Origin: Hyphomicrobium sp. CS1GBMeth3
Lineage (GTDB): Bacteria; Pseudomonadota; Alphaproteobacteria; Rhizobiales; Hyphomicrobiaceae
Assembly: GCF_900117455.1 (NCBI RefSeq)
Contig: NZ_FPHO01000003.1
Location: 496,001 to 560,000 of the forward strand
DNA length: 64,000 nucleotides
Reading direction: 5' to 3'
The first letter of the stretch is position 1; the number at the start of each line of letters is the position of its first letter. The notes under the pieces were generated by a model. That model searched no databases, was not told the DNA's origin, and saw nothing but the letters and a program-made list of their open reading frames with translations. Positions 27,648-37,800 of this stretch are shown here, one piece after another. A program made the position numbers and the translations under genes.

Positions 27648-28715
27648 ATGCTGTTTCAACTTCCAGACAATAAGACGCTCTACGCCGCACTGGTCGCGCG
27701 CGACCCCGCATACGATGGCCGTGCTTATGTCGCTGTGACAACGACCGGTGTGTTCTGTCGTCTGACCTGTACGGCACGAAAGCCTAAGCGCGATCACTGC
27801 CGCTTCTTCGAAACCGTGGCCTCCTGCATCGAGGCGGGTTTTCGCCCCTGCAAACGCTGCCACCCGCTCGCACCGGCGGCGGAAACCGACCCGGCGATAC
27901 GGTTGCTTCTCGACAAACTTGAAAGTGAGCCTGCGCGCCGGTGGACAGAAGACGACATCGTTGCTCTTGGACTTGATCCCTCAACCGTGCGCCGCAGCTT
28001 CAAACGGCACTTCGATATGACGTTTCTTGAACTGGCGCGCCTGTCGCGCATTCGCGACGGGTTCGCAGCTCTTTCGGCCGGCGGACGAGTGATCGACGCT
28101 CAGCTCGATGCCGGCTTCGACTCGCCCAGTGGGTTCCGGACCGCCTTCGCTCGGCTCACCGGGCAGCCGCCGTCCAGTTTCACCGGAAAGGAGCTGCTGA
28201 AAGCCGATTGGGTCCCCACGCCGATTGGCCACATGATTGCTGTGAGCGACCGGTCCTCGCTGCACCTACTGGAGTTCGTGGATCGCAAAGCGCTGCCATC
28301 CGAACTGAAGAAACTCCGTGAACGGTCCCATGGAGAACTGGGCATCGGTCGCTATGGTCCAACGGATCAAATTGCATCGGAGCTAGATGCTTATTTCCGG
28401 GGTCAGAGCGCAGACTTCAATGTCCCACTCTCATTGCATGCCAGCGCCTTCACGCGTGCGGTATGGGATGCGCTGCGCCAAATACCGGCAGGCGAGATCC
28501 GTAGCTATAGTGACATTGCCAAAGCCATTGGCAGGCCATCCGCAACGCGGGCTGTTGCTCGTGCAAACGGCGCAAATCAGATCGCACTGGTCATTCCTTG
28601 CCACCGCGTCATAGGAGCGGACGGCGCCTTGACGGGCTATGGTGGCGGGCTTTGGCGCAAACAAAAATTGATCGAGCTGGAGCGACGCTTTGCAGTGCGG
28701 AGAGACGGACAATGA
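27648..28715 (+). CDS. ada: Ada: methylphosphotriester sensor and O6-methylguanine methyltransferase
   Basis: A 355-residue adaptive-response protein. The N-terminal Ada zinc domain has the four cysteines GVFCRLTCTARKP and FRPCKRC (the first is the usual methyl acceptor from phosphotriesters). An AraC-type helix-turn-helix follows (about 90-170). The C-terminal alkylguanine transferase domain ends in IPCHRVIG, containing the suicide cysteine. All active residues are present, so it should both repair DNA and activate its own gene after alkylation. No alkA or alkB is adjacent. By eye, codon choice here is less GC-biased than in neighbours, and palindromic repeats lie upstream. Confidence 0.95.
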   Translation: MLFQLPDNKTLYAALVARDPAYDGRAYVAVTTTGVFCRLTCTARKPKRDHCRFFETVASCIEAGFRPCKRCHPLAPAAETDPAIRLLLDKLESEPARRWTEDDIVALGLDPSTVRRSFKRHFDMTFLELARLSRIRDGFAALSAGGRVIDAQLDAGFDSPSGFRTAFARLTGQPPSSFTGKELLKADWVPTPIGHMIAVSDRSSLHLLEFVDRKALPSELKKLRERSHGELGIGRYGPTDQIASELDAYFRGQSADFNVPLSLHASAFTRAVWDALRQIPAGEIRSYSDIAKAIGRPSATRAVARANGANQIALVIPCHRVIGADGALTGYGGGLWRKQKLIELERRFAVRRDGQ

Positions 28716-28871
28716 CGTCTGCACGGGGTCATCTGCACGCATGGCTGCCGTCTCGCAGCGCATCTGCTTTGTCCTTGGCTGCTGCCGTGTCGGAAGCGCC
28801 ATCGGATTGTCGAGAAGGGCCAGGGAAGCGGCATTGGAAGCCAGGACCGGGGTCCGATCGCATGCCGCACT

Positions 28872-28905
28872 TTAATTAGCCAGACTCCTTAATTAGCCAG
28901 GCTCC
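28872..28905. repeat. Tandem 17-base direct repeat
   Basis: Two abutting copies of TTAATTAGCCAGrCTCC (28872-28888 and 28889-28905) differ at one base. They lie in the gap between ada and the NfeD gene, about 85 bases before the NfeD start. The TTAATTAG core is itself nearly palindromic. They could be a regulator-binding site or a replication-slippage product. Confidence 0.55.
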
Positions 28906-28990
28906 GCGGGCAGCCATTGCGGCGTGCGCGTGTGACGACCATATATTCTTATTGTCGCTGACGCGAAATCCTGACGCGACAGGGTCACCA

Positions 28991-30409
28991 ATGCGAGCAA
29001 GTATCGTATTCAGTTTGCGCCCTTTCATCATCGGGCCGGCGGTACTTGCCGCGGCTTTTGCCATGACTCTTGTCTCGACTCTGGTTGAACCGGCCCATGC
29101 AGGATCGGTCGAGACCGCCTCCGTGCACAACAGCGTCGTCGTGGTCGATATCCAAGGTGCCATCGGAGTTGGCACAGCCTATTTCCTGGAGCAATCCTTA
29201 GTTGAGGCGCAGCGCCGCAAAGCGCGGCTTGTGGTCATCCGCCTCGACACGCCAGGTGGCCTCGTCTCGGCGACCCGCGACATCATCCGGGACATTCTCG
29301 CCTCACCGGTGCCAGTTGCAGTCTACATTGCTCCAAGCGGGGCGCGCGCAGCGAGCGCAGGGACCTATATCAGCTATGCCGCGCACTTTTCCGCCATGGC
29401 CCCTGGTACGCACCTCGGCGCGGCCACGCCAATCCAAGTCGGCGCGCCGGACATTCCTGGCCGCGGTCCCGCAACCGGAGAGAAGAATAAGTCCGGTGGC
29501 TCAGGATCCGCTATGGAGCAAAAGATCGTCAGCGATGCAGTCTCCTATCTCAAGAGCCTCGCTGAACTGCGCGGGCGCAACGCTGAATGGGCGGAAAAGG
29601 CCGTGCGAGATGCGGCGACGTTGACTGCGTCAGAGGCGCTGAAGGAACACGTCGTGGACGTCGTGGCCGGAGATCTCGGCGAGTTGCTCGCCAGTCTTGA
29701 TGGCCGCAGTTACAGCAGCCCCGACGGTGTACAGACCCTCGCGGTGAAGAACGCTTTGGTCGTTCCGCTCGAGCCCGATTGGCGCGCACGTTTCCTTAGC
29801 GTGATCACTGATCCCAACATCGCTTTTATCATGCTGATGATCGGGATCTACGGCATCGTCTTCGAGTTCTGGAGCCCGGGCCTGGTCGGTCCCGGCATCA
29901 TCGGTGGGATCGCTCTCATCGTCGCGCTGATGGCGCTCTCTGCTCTTCCCATCTCGTTTGCGGGGCTTGCCCTCCTCTTGTTCGGCCTTGCCCTGATGAT
30001 TGCCGAAGCCATGGCGCCGGGTATTGGCCTGCTTGGACTTGGCGGCGTCATCGCTTTCGCCCTGGGGGCTGTCTTCCTGTTCGATCCAGCCGGCGCCGAC
30101 ATAGATTTCGCCATCGCTTGGCCACTCATCATTTCCGCTACGCTGACCAGCGCGCTGCTGCTGATTGGTCTGCTCGGCTTCGTGATGCGAGTAAGCCGGG
30201 CCAGGGTGGTGACCGGTTCTGAGGAGATGCTTGGCCTTGTCGGACGTGTTGCGTCATGGGCACCGGATGCCTACGAGGGGCGCATCATCGTGCATGGCGA
30301 ATCGTGGTCCGCGCGTTCGACAGTTCCGCTCACGGCCGGTCAGCAGGTCAAAGTCAATGACCGAAAGGATCTGCAGCTCATCGTTACTCCCTGTGATGAA
30401 AGGAAGTAG
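28991..30409 (+). CDS. NfeD-family membrane serine protease (long form)
   Basis: A 472-residue membrane protein. A signal peptide (about 1-36, ending PAHA) precedes a ClpP/S49-like protease domain (about 45-240, with [10 protein letters not shown] as the nucleophile loop). About four to five membrane helices follow (about 270-400, [24 protein letters not shown]), and the C-terminus is an OB-fold NfeD domain. In archaea such proteases cleave stomatin. The ATG at 28991 with AGGG six bases upstream is preferred over a TTG at 28952. The partner slipin gene starts two bases after its stop. Function is probably membrane quality control. Confidence 0.9.
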   Translation: MRASIVFSLRPFIIGPAVLAAAFAMTLVSTLVEPAHAGSVETASVHNSVVVVDIQGAIGVGTAYFLEQSLVEAQRRKARLVVIRLDTPGGLVSATRDIIRDILASPVPVAVYIAPSGARAASAGTYISYAAHFSAMAPGTHLGAATPIQVGAPDIPGRGPATGEKNKSGGSGSAMEQKIVSDAVSYLKSLAELRGRNAEWAEKAVRDAATLTASEALKEHVVDVVAGDLGELLASLDGRSYSSPDGVQTLAVKNALVVPLEPDWRARFLSVITDPNIAFIMLMIGIYGIVFEFWSPGLVGPGIIGGIALIVALMALSALPISFAGLALLLFGLALMIAEAMAPGIGLLGLGGVIAFALGAVFLFDPAGADIDFAIAWPLIISATLTSALLLIGLLGFVMRVSRARVVTGSEEMLGLVGRVASWAPDAYEGRIIVHGESWSARSTVPLTAGQQVKVNDRKDLQLIVTPCDERK

Positions 30410-30411
30410 TC

Positions 30412-31179
30412 ATGCTACCGATCGAAACCCTATCGTGGCTCCTTCCCGCACTCGTCATTCTGTGGCTGGCTTTCTCAGCCATTCGCATCCTTCGCGAGTA
30501 CGAGCGCGGCGTTATCTTCACGCTCGGCCGCTACCATGGTGTCAGGGGCCCTGGCCTGATCTTTGTCATCCCCGTCGTGCAGCAAATGGAACGGGTCGAC
30601 CTGAGAACGCGGGTCTTCGACGTACCGCCACAGGACGTGATCTCACGGGACAACGTATCGGTCAGGGTCAATGCTGTGGTCTATTTCCGCGTCATCGACC
30701 CCGAGAAAGCAATTATCCAAGTTGAGGACTTTAATTTGGCAACCAGCCAGCTTTCCCAGACCACGCTGCGGTCCGTCGTCGGCCAACATGAGCTGGACCA
30801 GATGCTGGCCGAGCGCGAGAAGCTCAATGATCACGTGCAGCGGATCCTAGATGCCCAGACCGACGCCTGGGGCATCAAGGTCTCCAACGTGGAGCTGAAG
30901 CACATCGATCTCGACGAGAAGATGGTGCGCGCCATTGCCAAGCAGGCCGAGGCCGAGCGCCTGCGTCGAGCCAAGGTCATCGATGCGGAAGGCGAACTGC
31001 AGGCGGCCCATAAGCTAGTCGAAGCTGGCGATATCATGTCGCGCCGGCACGAGGCGATGCAATTGCGCTATCTCGGGACCCTCAACAACATCGCCAGCGA
31101 GCGGAGCTCGACGATCGTCTTCCCCATGCCCATCGAGCTGATGTCCGTGCTCGCGGGTACGAGGTCCGGCTCATCCTGA
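30412..31179 (+). CDS. Slipin (SPFH/stomatin-like protein)
   Basis: A 255-residue SPFH-domain membrane protein. An N-terminal hydrophobic anchor (about 7-25) is followed by the stomatin core ([25 protein letters not shown], then [18 protein letters not shown]) and a coiled-coil region ([19 protein letters not shown]). Stomatins form oligomeric membrane scaffolds. It is paired with the NfeD protease two bases upstream, behind AGGAAG, the classic arrangement in which the protease acts on the slipin C-terminus. It is followed by a convergent mutY gene. Confidence 0.93.
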   Translation: MLPIETLSWLLPALVILWLAFSAIRILREYERGVIFTLGRYHGVRGPGLIFVIPVVQQMERVDLRTRVFDVPPQDVISRDNVSVRVNAVVYFRVIDPEKAIIQVEDFNLATSQLSQTTLRSVVGQHELDQMLAEREKLNDHVQRILDAQTDAWGIKVSNVELKHIDLDEKMVRAIAKQAEAERLRRAKVIDAEGELQAAHKLVEAGDIMSRRHEAMQLRYLGTLNNIASERSSTIVFPMPIELMSVLAGTRSGSS

Positions 31180-31210
31180 ATGTCCGCCTTGGGTCAAAAC
31201 CAGAAACGAA

Positions 31211-31248
31211 CGAAGCGGCTAGCTCACCTGCATTTGCCTGCCGCTTCG
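31211..31248. terminator. Inverted repeat between convergent slipin and mutY genes
   Basis: CGAAGCGGC (31211-31219) pairs perfectly with GCCGCTTCG (31240-31248) around a 20-base loop. It lies between two convergent stop codons and may serve as a bidirectional terminator, although there are no T-runs. Confidence 0.4.
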
Positions 31249-31249
31249 C

Positions 31250-32368
31250 TCAATGCTCCTTGAGCGCGTGCGCGATGACCTTGCGCATGACCGACGGCAG
31301 AGCCGCGCTGCCGAGATCGCGCCGTGCCACCCACCGGCAGCGATCGGGGCTTGCCCAGAACGTCAGGCTCGAGTCCGCTTCCACGATCGCGCGCAGCACC
31401 ATCACCTCGAGCCGGAAGTGCGTGAACGTATGGCTGACGACACCCGGCACCGACCACCAGTCGGCGCGTACCGGCTGCGCGACCAGCGCCTGATCCACCG
31501 GCAGCCAATCGTCGCCCCAGTCCGTTGACGGCACCTCGAGCATGCCGCCGAGCAGCCCGGCCTCGGGGCGCTTGCGCAGCAGCACGCGACCGTCCTCGCT
31601 GAGCGCCAGGAAGGCGATGCCATAACGCACCGGCCGGTCGGGTTTGACGAGCTTGACCGGCAGTTGCTCCTCGATGCCGAGCGCGTGCGCATGGCAATCC
31701 TGCTGCAGCGGGCACATCAGGCACGATGGTTTCCTGGGCGAGCAGATCGTCGCCCCCAGATCCATCATCGCCTGCGCGAAATCGCCCGCGCGTCGCTGCG
31801 GCGTCAGCGTCGCCGCCAGCCGTTTGATCTCGCGCTTGGCCCCGGGCAACGGCTGGCGAAAGGCGAACAGCCGCGACACGACCCGCTCGATGTTGCCGTC
31901 GACCGGCGTCGCCGGCTCGCCAAACGCGATGGCCGCGATCGCCGCCGCCGTGTAAGGGCCAATGCCCGGCAGGCTCGCAAGCCCCTCTTCCGTGCGCGGG
32001 AACTGGCCGCCGTGCTCGGCGACGACGGCCTGTGCACACTTGTGAAGATTTCGCGCCCGCGAGTAATAGCCAAGCCCAGCCCAGGCCGAGAGCACGTCGT
32101 CGAGATCGGCCGCCGCCAGCGCGTCGACCGTCGGCCAGCGTCTGAGGAACCGCTCGTAGTAGGGGATGACGGCTTTCACCGTCGTCTGCTGCAGCATGAT
32201 CTCGCTGAGCCAGACCCGGTATGCGTCGGTCCGCCGCCCCCGCTTGGCGCGCCAGGGCAGATCGCGCCGTTCGCGGTCGTACCAGTCGAGCAGCGCCGCC
32301 ACGGTATCGGGGCCTGCCGGACGGAGCGGCAGTTGCTTGCGCGCCACAGTTTTTGCCGTGTCCCCCAT
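31250..32368 (-). CDS. mutY: A/G-specific adenine DNA glycosylase
   Basis: A 372-residue base-excision enzyme that removes adenine opposite 8-oxoguanine. The N-terminal catalytic glutamate lies in SEIMLQQT, the helix-hairpin-helix is LPGIGPYTAAAI, and the catalytic aspartate is in TPVDGNIERV. The iron-sulfur loop CSPRKPSCLMCPLQQDC has the expected C-X6-C-X2-C-X5-C spacing. A C-terminal NUDIX-like 8-oxoG recognition domain covers about 235-365 (FLALSEDGRVLLRKRP). The ATG is at 32368. It is divergent from the DUF721 gene. Confidence 0.96.
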   Translation of the reverse strand: MGDTAKTVARKQLPLRPAGPDTVAALLDWYDRERRDLPWRAKRGRRTDAYRVWLSEIMLQQTTVKAVIPYYERFLRRWPTVDALAAADLDDVLSAWAGLGYYSRARNLHKCAQAVVAEHGGQFPRTEEGLASLPGIGPYTAAAIAAIAFGEPATPVDGNIERVVSRLFAFRQPLPGAKREIKRLAATLTPQRRAGDFAQAMMDLGATICSPRKPSCLMCPLQQDCHAHALGIEEQLPVKLVKPDRPVRYGIAFLALSEDGRVLLRKRPEAGLLGGMLEVPSTDWGDDWLPVDQALVAQPVRADWWSVPGVVSHTFTHFRLEVMVLRAIVEADSSLTFWASPDRCRWVARRDLGSAALPSVMRKVIAHALKEH

Positions 32369-32458
32369 CCGAGTCTCGGGCTCCCTTCGAAGGCCACGCG
32401 AATCACATCCATCATGCTAGGCACGTGCAACACACCTTAGCTATGACAGCGACGCCAC

Positions 32459-33061
32459 GTGATCCCGAAGCGCACAGAAAACCTTCGTAAATCGCCGTTG
32501 CCGCACCCCGCGCGCCGCCACGTGGCGCTGCCTCCGCGCACGGAGCCGCGATTCGCCGCGCCACCCACGGCCCGCTTCGTCGCGGTCAAAGCCGTCGGCA
32601 GCTTCGTTCCGACGCTGACCAAAAAGGCCTTCGAGAAATTTGGCTTCTCGACCGCTGCTCTGATCACGGATTGGGAGCGCATCGCCGGCGCCGAGCTCGC
32701 CCGCTACACCATGCCCGACAAGCTGAAATGGCCGCGCGCCACCGATGCTGCTTATGACGACGAAAACGAGCGCCGCGGCGCCACGCTGACCCTGCGCGTC
32801 GATCCGGCCCGCGCGCTCGACGTTGAATACCGGGCTCGCCAGATCCTGGAGCGCATCAACAGCTATTTTGGCTACCGCGCCATCGAAACCATCCGGCTGA
32901 TTCAGGCGCCACTCGACAGAAGCGCCCCGCAACCGCCGGCCGTGGCTCCGCCGGCCCGCCATCAAGAGGCGGTTTCTGCGACGGCCGACGAGGGGCTGCT
33001 GGCCGCCCTGGCTCGCCTCGAAAGCGGCGTGCGTAGCGACCGATCGTCCAGACGCAGCTGA
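32459..33061 (+). CDS. DUF721 protein, DciA-like
   Basis: A 200-residue basic protein with a DUF721 (KH-like) domain at about 45-145, including ALITDWERIAGAELARYTMP and a RVDPARALDVEYRARQILERIN helix. DciA proteins of this family load replicative helicase DnaB in bacteria without DnaC. The N-terminal 40 residues are proline-rich and the C-terminus is a low-complexity tail. It starts at GTG 32459 on weak ribosome-site evidence; internal starts are possible. It is in the conserved mutY-DUF721-dsbA-smc neighbourhood of Rhizobiales. The DciA role is inferred from family only. Confidence 0.83.
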   Translation: MIPKRTENLRKSPLPHPARRHVALPPRTEPRFAAPPTARFVAVKAVGSFVPTLTKKAFEKFGFSTAALITDWERIAGAELARYTMPDKLKWPRATDAAYDDENERRGATLTLRVDPARALDVEYRARQILERINSYFGYRAIETIRLIQAPLDRSAPQPPAVAPPARHQEAVSATADEGLLAALARLESGVRSDRSSRRS

Positions 33062-33215
33062 TCTACCGGTTTGATCCGCCTCCCTTTTCCCGCCTATCCA
33101 AGCATTCAAATAGCGTTCAGCTGGGATTTGCCTTAATCGGATGCCGGCCCCATGTTATCTGCCGGACGCGAAAGACGCGCGTGGCCAATGCGCTGCGATT
33201 TAGGGAGTTGAAGTG

Positions 33216-33896
33216 ATGAACGAGATGAGCTGGCTCGACCGCCGCCAAGTCCTGACGGTCGGAGCCGCGGTGGCCGGTACAGCGCTGACGGGTTCCGCGC
33301 TGCCCGCCTTTGCCCAGCGCGCGCAGGGTCCCGCCGAAGTTCCCGTCGACGAGTTGATGAAGCCGGGCGACCTGCCGGATCTGGCCCTCGGGCCGAATGA
33401 CGCCAAGGTCACCGTCGTCGAATACGCCTCAATGACGTGCGGCCACTGCATGGCCTTCCACACCAAGGTCTTCCCCGAGATCAAGAAGAAGTACATCGAC
33501 ACCGGCAAGATCCGCTTCGTCTTCCGCGAGTTCCCGCTCGATGCCCGCGCCTTCGCAGCCTCGATGCTGTCCCGTTGCGCCGGCTCTCCCGAGCGTTCGT
33601 TCGCCATGGTCGACGCGCTGTTCCACACGCAGGAGAATTGGGCCTTCGTGAAGGAGAACCCGACGCCGAAGCTGTTCGAGATCGCCAAGCAGGCGGGCTT
33701 CACGCAGGAAAGCTTCGACAAGTGCCTGACGGATCAGAAGCTGCTCGACCAGCTGACCGCCATCCACACGCGCGGCAACGAGGTCTTCGGCGTCAACGCC
33801 ACGCCGACTTTCTTCATCAACGGCAAGCGGCTGCAGGCTGCGCCCGTGGTCGAAGAGTTCGACAAGGTCATCGAGCCGCTGCTCAGCCAGGGCTAA
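33216..33896 (+). CDS. DsbA-family thioredoxin-fold protein with Tat-like signal
   Basis: A 226-residue periplasmic thiol protein. The N-terminus WLDRRQVLTVGAAVAGTALTGS has a twin-arginine pattern followed by a hydrophobic stretch, then a probable cleavage after AFAQ or nearby. The active site is CGHC (75-78) in MTCGHCMAF. VFGVNATPTFFINGKRL provides the cis-proline loop. This suggests disulfide bond formation or reduction in the periplasm, possibly with export after folding. ATG at 33216 has AGGGAG eight bases upstream; GTG at 33213 is also possible. A second DsbA-like gene follows 24 bases later. Confidence 0.9.
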   Translation: MNEMSWLDRRQVLTVGAAVAGTALTGSALPAFAQRAQGPAEVPVDELMKPGDLPDLALGPNDAKVTVVEYASMTCGHCMAFHTKVFPEIKKKYIDTGKIRFVFREFPLDARAFAASMLSRCAGSPERSFAMVDALFHTQENWAFVKENPTPKLFEIAKQAGFTQESFDKCLTDQKLLDQLTAIHTRGNEVFGVNATPTFFINGKRLQAAPVVEEFDKVIEPLLSQG

Positions 33897-33920
33897 CAAC
33901 AAGTCGGGAGCAAAGGTGGG

Positions 33921-34754
33921 ATGCACACGGGGCCGCGACGAATGCTGCGAGCGGCCCCGTCCGTTTCGGTGCTAGTCAGCCTCTTGCTCGCCGGCTGCTC
34001 CGGAAACGAGCAGCCGAGCCTTCCGAACCTGTCGGCCGCGGACGTCGCCTCAACGTCCACCGACACCGGTTCCGGGGGAAGCGCCTTCCCCGATGAACCG
34101 GGCGCTGCGAAGGCCGATGACGCGCCGTTTAATCCGTTCGATCTGCCGGACTCGAGCCGCGGCGGCCGCCAGGTCATCACCCAGCCGACGATGGCCGACG
34201 TCATGATGACGGGCGCGCTGCCCGAGATGACGCTCGGCCGCGCCGACGCGCCGGTCACCATCGTGCAATACGCGTCGCTCACCTGCCCGCATTGTCGCAC
34301 CTTCCACCGCGACGTGTTCCCGGAGTTCAAGCGCATCTATATTGATACGGGCAAGGTGCGCTTCATCATGCGCGAGTTCCCGATCGGCAAGCAGTCCGGC
34401 AACGCCACCATCGCGCTTCGCTGTGCCCCGCCCGATAAGTACTTCGCGCTCTATGGAAAATTCATGGAGCAGCAATCATCCTGGGTCTCCCAGGAGGTGC
34501 GCCTCGACCCCATATTTGGGGTCGCAAAGCAGGTGGGGATGACCCGGCCCCAGTTCGATTCCTGCCTTAAGAATCAGGCCATGATTGATGGCTTGAAATG
34601 GGTCAAGGATCGCGGCCGGACGCTCGGCATCATCGGCACGCCGAACTTCTTCGTCGGCAACACGCTCGTGAAGAAGACGCTCACCATGGGTGACATCCGC
34701 GAGATGGTCGATCCGCTGCTCTCTGCCCCACGCGCGGCCGCCGTGGCGCAATAG
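33921..34754 (+). CDS. DsbA-family lipoprotein
   Basis: A 277-residue thioredoxin-fold lipoprotein. The signal peptide ends with a lipobox LLAGC, the lipidated Cys26. A linker of about 70 residues rich in S, T and D is followed by a DsbA-like domain. Its active site is CPHC (122-125), and the cis-proline loop is IIGTPNFFVGNTL. It probably is anchored to a membrane and acts in the periplasm. It is a tandem relative of the preceding gene, with a different export mode. ATG at 33921 or an internal one at 33942. smc follows after about 50 bases. Confidence 0.88.
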   Translation: MHTGPRRMLRAAPSVSVLVSLLLAGCSGNEQPSLPNLSAADVASTSTDTGSGGSAFPDEPGAAKADDAPFNPFDLPDSSRGGRQVITQPTMADVMMTGALPEMTLGRADAPVTIVQYASLTCPHCRTFHRDVFPEFKRIYIDTGKVRFIMREFPIGKQSGNATIALRCAPPDKYFALYGKFMEQQSSWVSQEVRLDPIFGVAKQVGMTRPQFDSCLKNQAMIDGLKWVKDRGRTLGIIGTPNFFVGNTLVKKTLTMGDIREMVDPLLSAPRAAAVAQ

Positions 34755-34804
34755 TAGCGCCAGCGTTGACCGCGACGCAGACGGAACGGGAATAGACGCA
34801 CGAC

Positions 34805-37800
34805 ATGAAGATCAGCCGCTTAAGGCTCCTCGGGTTCAAGTCCTTCGTCGAGCCGACCGATCTTGTGATCGAGTCCGGGCTGACCGGCGTCGTGGGCCCG
34901 AACGGCTGCGGCAAGTCCAACCTGCTCGAAGCGCTCCGATGGGTTATGGGCGAGACATCGCACAAGTCCATGCGCGCCGCCGCCATGGACGACGTGATCT
35001 TCTCGGGCACCACGACGCGGCCCGCGCGCAACGTCGCCGAGGTCACGATCTTCCTCGATAACAGTGCCCGCCAAGCGCCGACGGAATGGAACGACGGCGA
35101 CCAGATCGAAATCACGCGCCGCATCGAGCGCGAGGCTGGCTCCGCCTACCGCATCAACGGCCGCGAGGTGCGCGCCCGCGACGTCAAGATCCTGTTCGAG
35201 GATGCCGCGACCGGCGCCCGCTCGCCGGCCCTCGTGCGCCAGGGCCAGATTTCCGAGATCGTCAACTCCAAGCCCGAGCAGCGCCGCCGCGTACTGGAGG
35301 ATGCCGCAGGCGTTGCAGGTCTGCATAGCCGCCGCCACGAGGCCGAGTTGCGTCTCAAAGGCGCCGAGCAGAACCTAGCACGCCTCGCCGACATCATGGG
35401 CCAGCTCGGCAGCCAGATCGAAAGCCTGAAGCGGCAGGCCCGCCAGGCGCGCCGTTATAAAGACCTGTCAGAAGAGATCCGCCGCGGCGACGCAGTGCTC
35501 GCGCATCTGACTTGGCTCGACGCGCAAGCGCTCGTCGACACCGAGGAGCGCAACTTCGCCGAGACGCTGGCCGCCCTTGGCCAAGCCACCGAGAACGAGG
35601 CCAGGGCGCTCCGCGAGGAAGCGGAGCTGGCCGAGACCATCCAGCCCCTGCGCGACAAGGAAGCCGAGCGCGGCGCCGCGCTATCGCGCATCCGCATCGA
35701 GACCGACGGCCTCGCCAAGGAGGCCGAACGCTGCGCCGAGCGGCGCCAGGAGCTGGTGAAGCTCGCCAGCGAGCTGGAGAAGGACCTTTCCCGCGAAACC
35801 CATCAGATCTCGGAAGCGAAAGAGATTCTGGCCGGCTTCGACGTCGAGACGCAGGCATTGGCAACCGCCGAGGCCGAGGCGGAAGCCGCCGAGGACCATA
35901 TCCACGCGGCGGAGGAGGAAGCAGCCGGCGCGCTCGAAGCCGCCGAGAAAGAACTCGCGGTCGTCACCGAGCGCGCCGCCGAGGCTCGCGCGCGGCGCAA
36001 ATCGCTGGAGACCGCAGAAGCGGAACGCCGCGCCACGCTGAAGCGCATCGAAGAGAAGCTGTCCGCACTTCAGCGCGACGCTGAAGCCGCAGCTGCAGCC
36101 GCTCCGGATTCCCTCAAGCTCGCGGCCATCACTGAAAAAGGCCAGGCCCTCGCCCGCGAGATCGCCGCCATTGAGGCAGCGACACTCGAAGCCGAGGACA
36201 AGCTCGGCGACCTCGCCGAAACCGCGCGCCTCAAAAGCGATGAGGTTCAAAAAGCGCGCATGACGCTCTCTACGCTCGTCACCGAGCGCGAGACGCTGTC
36301 GAAGCTCGTGATGCCGACCTATGAGGACGGCATGCCGCCCGTCGTGGAGCAACTGCGCGTCGCGCCGGGATACGAAGCGGCCCTCGTTGCCGCCCTTGGC
36401 GATGACCTCGACGCACCGACCCACGAGGATGCGCCTGTTCGCTGGCGCACGATCGAGGTGAGCCCCGAAGACTCCGCCCTTCCCGCCGACGCCGAGCCCT
36501 TGAGCCTGCACGTCGGCGCACCACCCGAGTTGACACGCCGCCTGCGCCAGATCGGTGTCGTACCGCCCGAGCTTGGCGCCCGTCTGCAGCCGCACCTGAA
36601 GCAGGGCCAGCGTCTCGTCAGTCGCGAAGGCGATCTGTGGCGGTGGGACGGCTTCATCGTAGTGGCCGGCGGCATGACGCCCGCCGCCCAGCGGCTCGCT
36701 GAGCGCAACCGCCTGTCCGACATGTTCGAGCGTGAGAAAGTCCAGCGCGCCGAGGTGCAGCGCTTGACCGCGCTCGATCAGGAAGCGACCGCCGTCCACA
36801 CCGCCGCTGCCGCCGAGGAAAAGCGCCTGCGCGCCCTGTGGCGCGACACGCAGGCCAACCACGTAGCAACGCGCGATGCGCTGGCAGCCATCGAGCGGCA
36901 GGCCCGCGAGACGGAAACCAAGCTCACCGCAGTTGCCGAAGCACGCGAGCAGGCCGAAGCCGACCGCCGCGAAGCACAGGCGAGCCTCGACCATATCGAG
37001 GACGAGCTTGCTCGCCTCGACGCCGAGGAGGATCCCGCCGCCCGTCTGCCCGAGGTGCAGAAAGCCACGCAGGACCGCCGCACGGCTCTGTCGGTCGCGC
37101 AGGCCCGTGTCGCCACCCACGAACGCGAGCGCGAAGCGAGAAAGCGCCGCGCCGAAACGATCGCCGCCGAGCGCACCCGTTGGGCATCGCGCAGCGAAAG
37201 CGCGGCCCACCACATCGCGGCCCTCGAGGAGCGGCTCGCCAAGACCAAGAGCGACATTGCGGCGCTCGAGGAGGTCATTCCCGCGCTCGAGGAGCGGCGC
37301 CAGAGTTTACTCGGCGCGCTGTCCGACGCCGAGGCGGCCCGCAACGCAGCGGCAGACGACTTCGCCCGCGCCGAGACCGCGCTGCGCGCCGCGTCCCAGG
37401 CACTGCGCGACGCACAGGCTGCCGTCGCAACCGCGCGCGAAGCCCGCGTGCGCATCGAAACCCGCCTCGAAGGCGCGCGCACGCGCCGCCAGGAGGAAGC
37501 TCGCCGCATCCGCGAGGCGCTGAGCGTCAATCCCGACGAGTGCCTCGGCCTCGCCGGCCTCACGCCCCAAGATTCGCTACCGACCCTCGGTGATGCCGAC
37601 CGCAACCTGCAGCGCCTCAAGGCCGACCGCGAGCGCCTCGGCGGCGTCAACCTTCAGGCCGACGACGAACTCAATGCCCTCCTTGAGCAAATGAGCGGCA
37701 TGGAGACCGAGCGCGAGGATGTGGAGCAGGCCGTCGCCAAGCTGCGCGGCGCCATCCAGCAATTGAACCGCGAAGGCAAGAAGCGCCTCGACGAAGCCTT

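Noticed and set aside
35681..37213. 510-codon open frame on the minus strand opposite smc
   Set aside because: It mirrors the SMC coiled-coil codon bias, is glycine/leucine-rich without recognisable motifs and has no promoter context.
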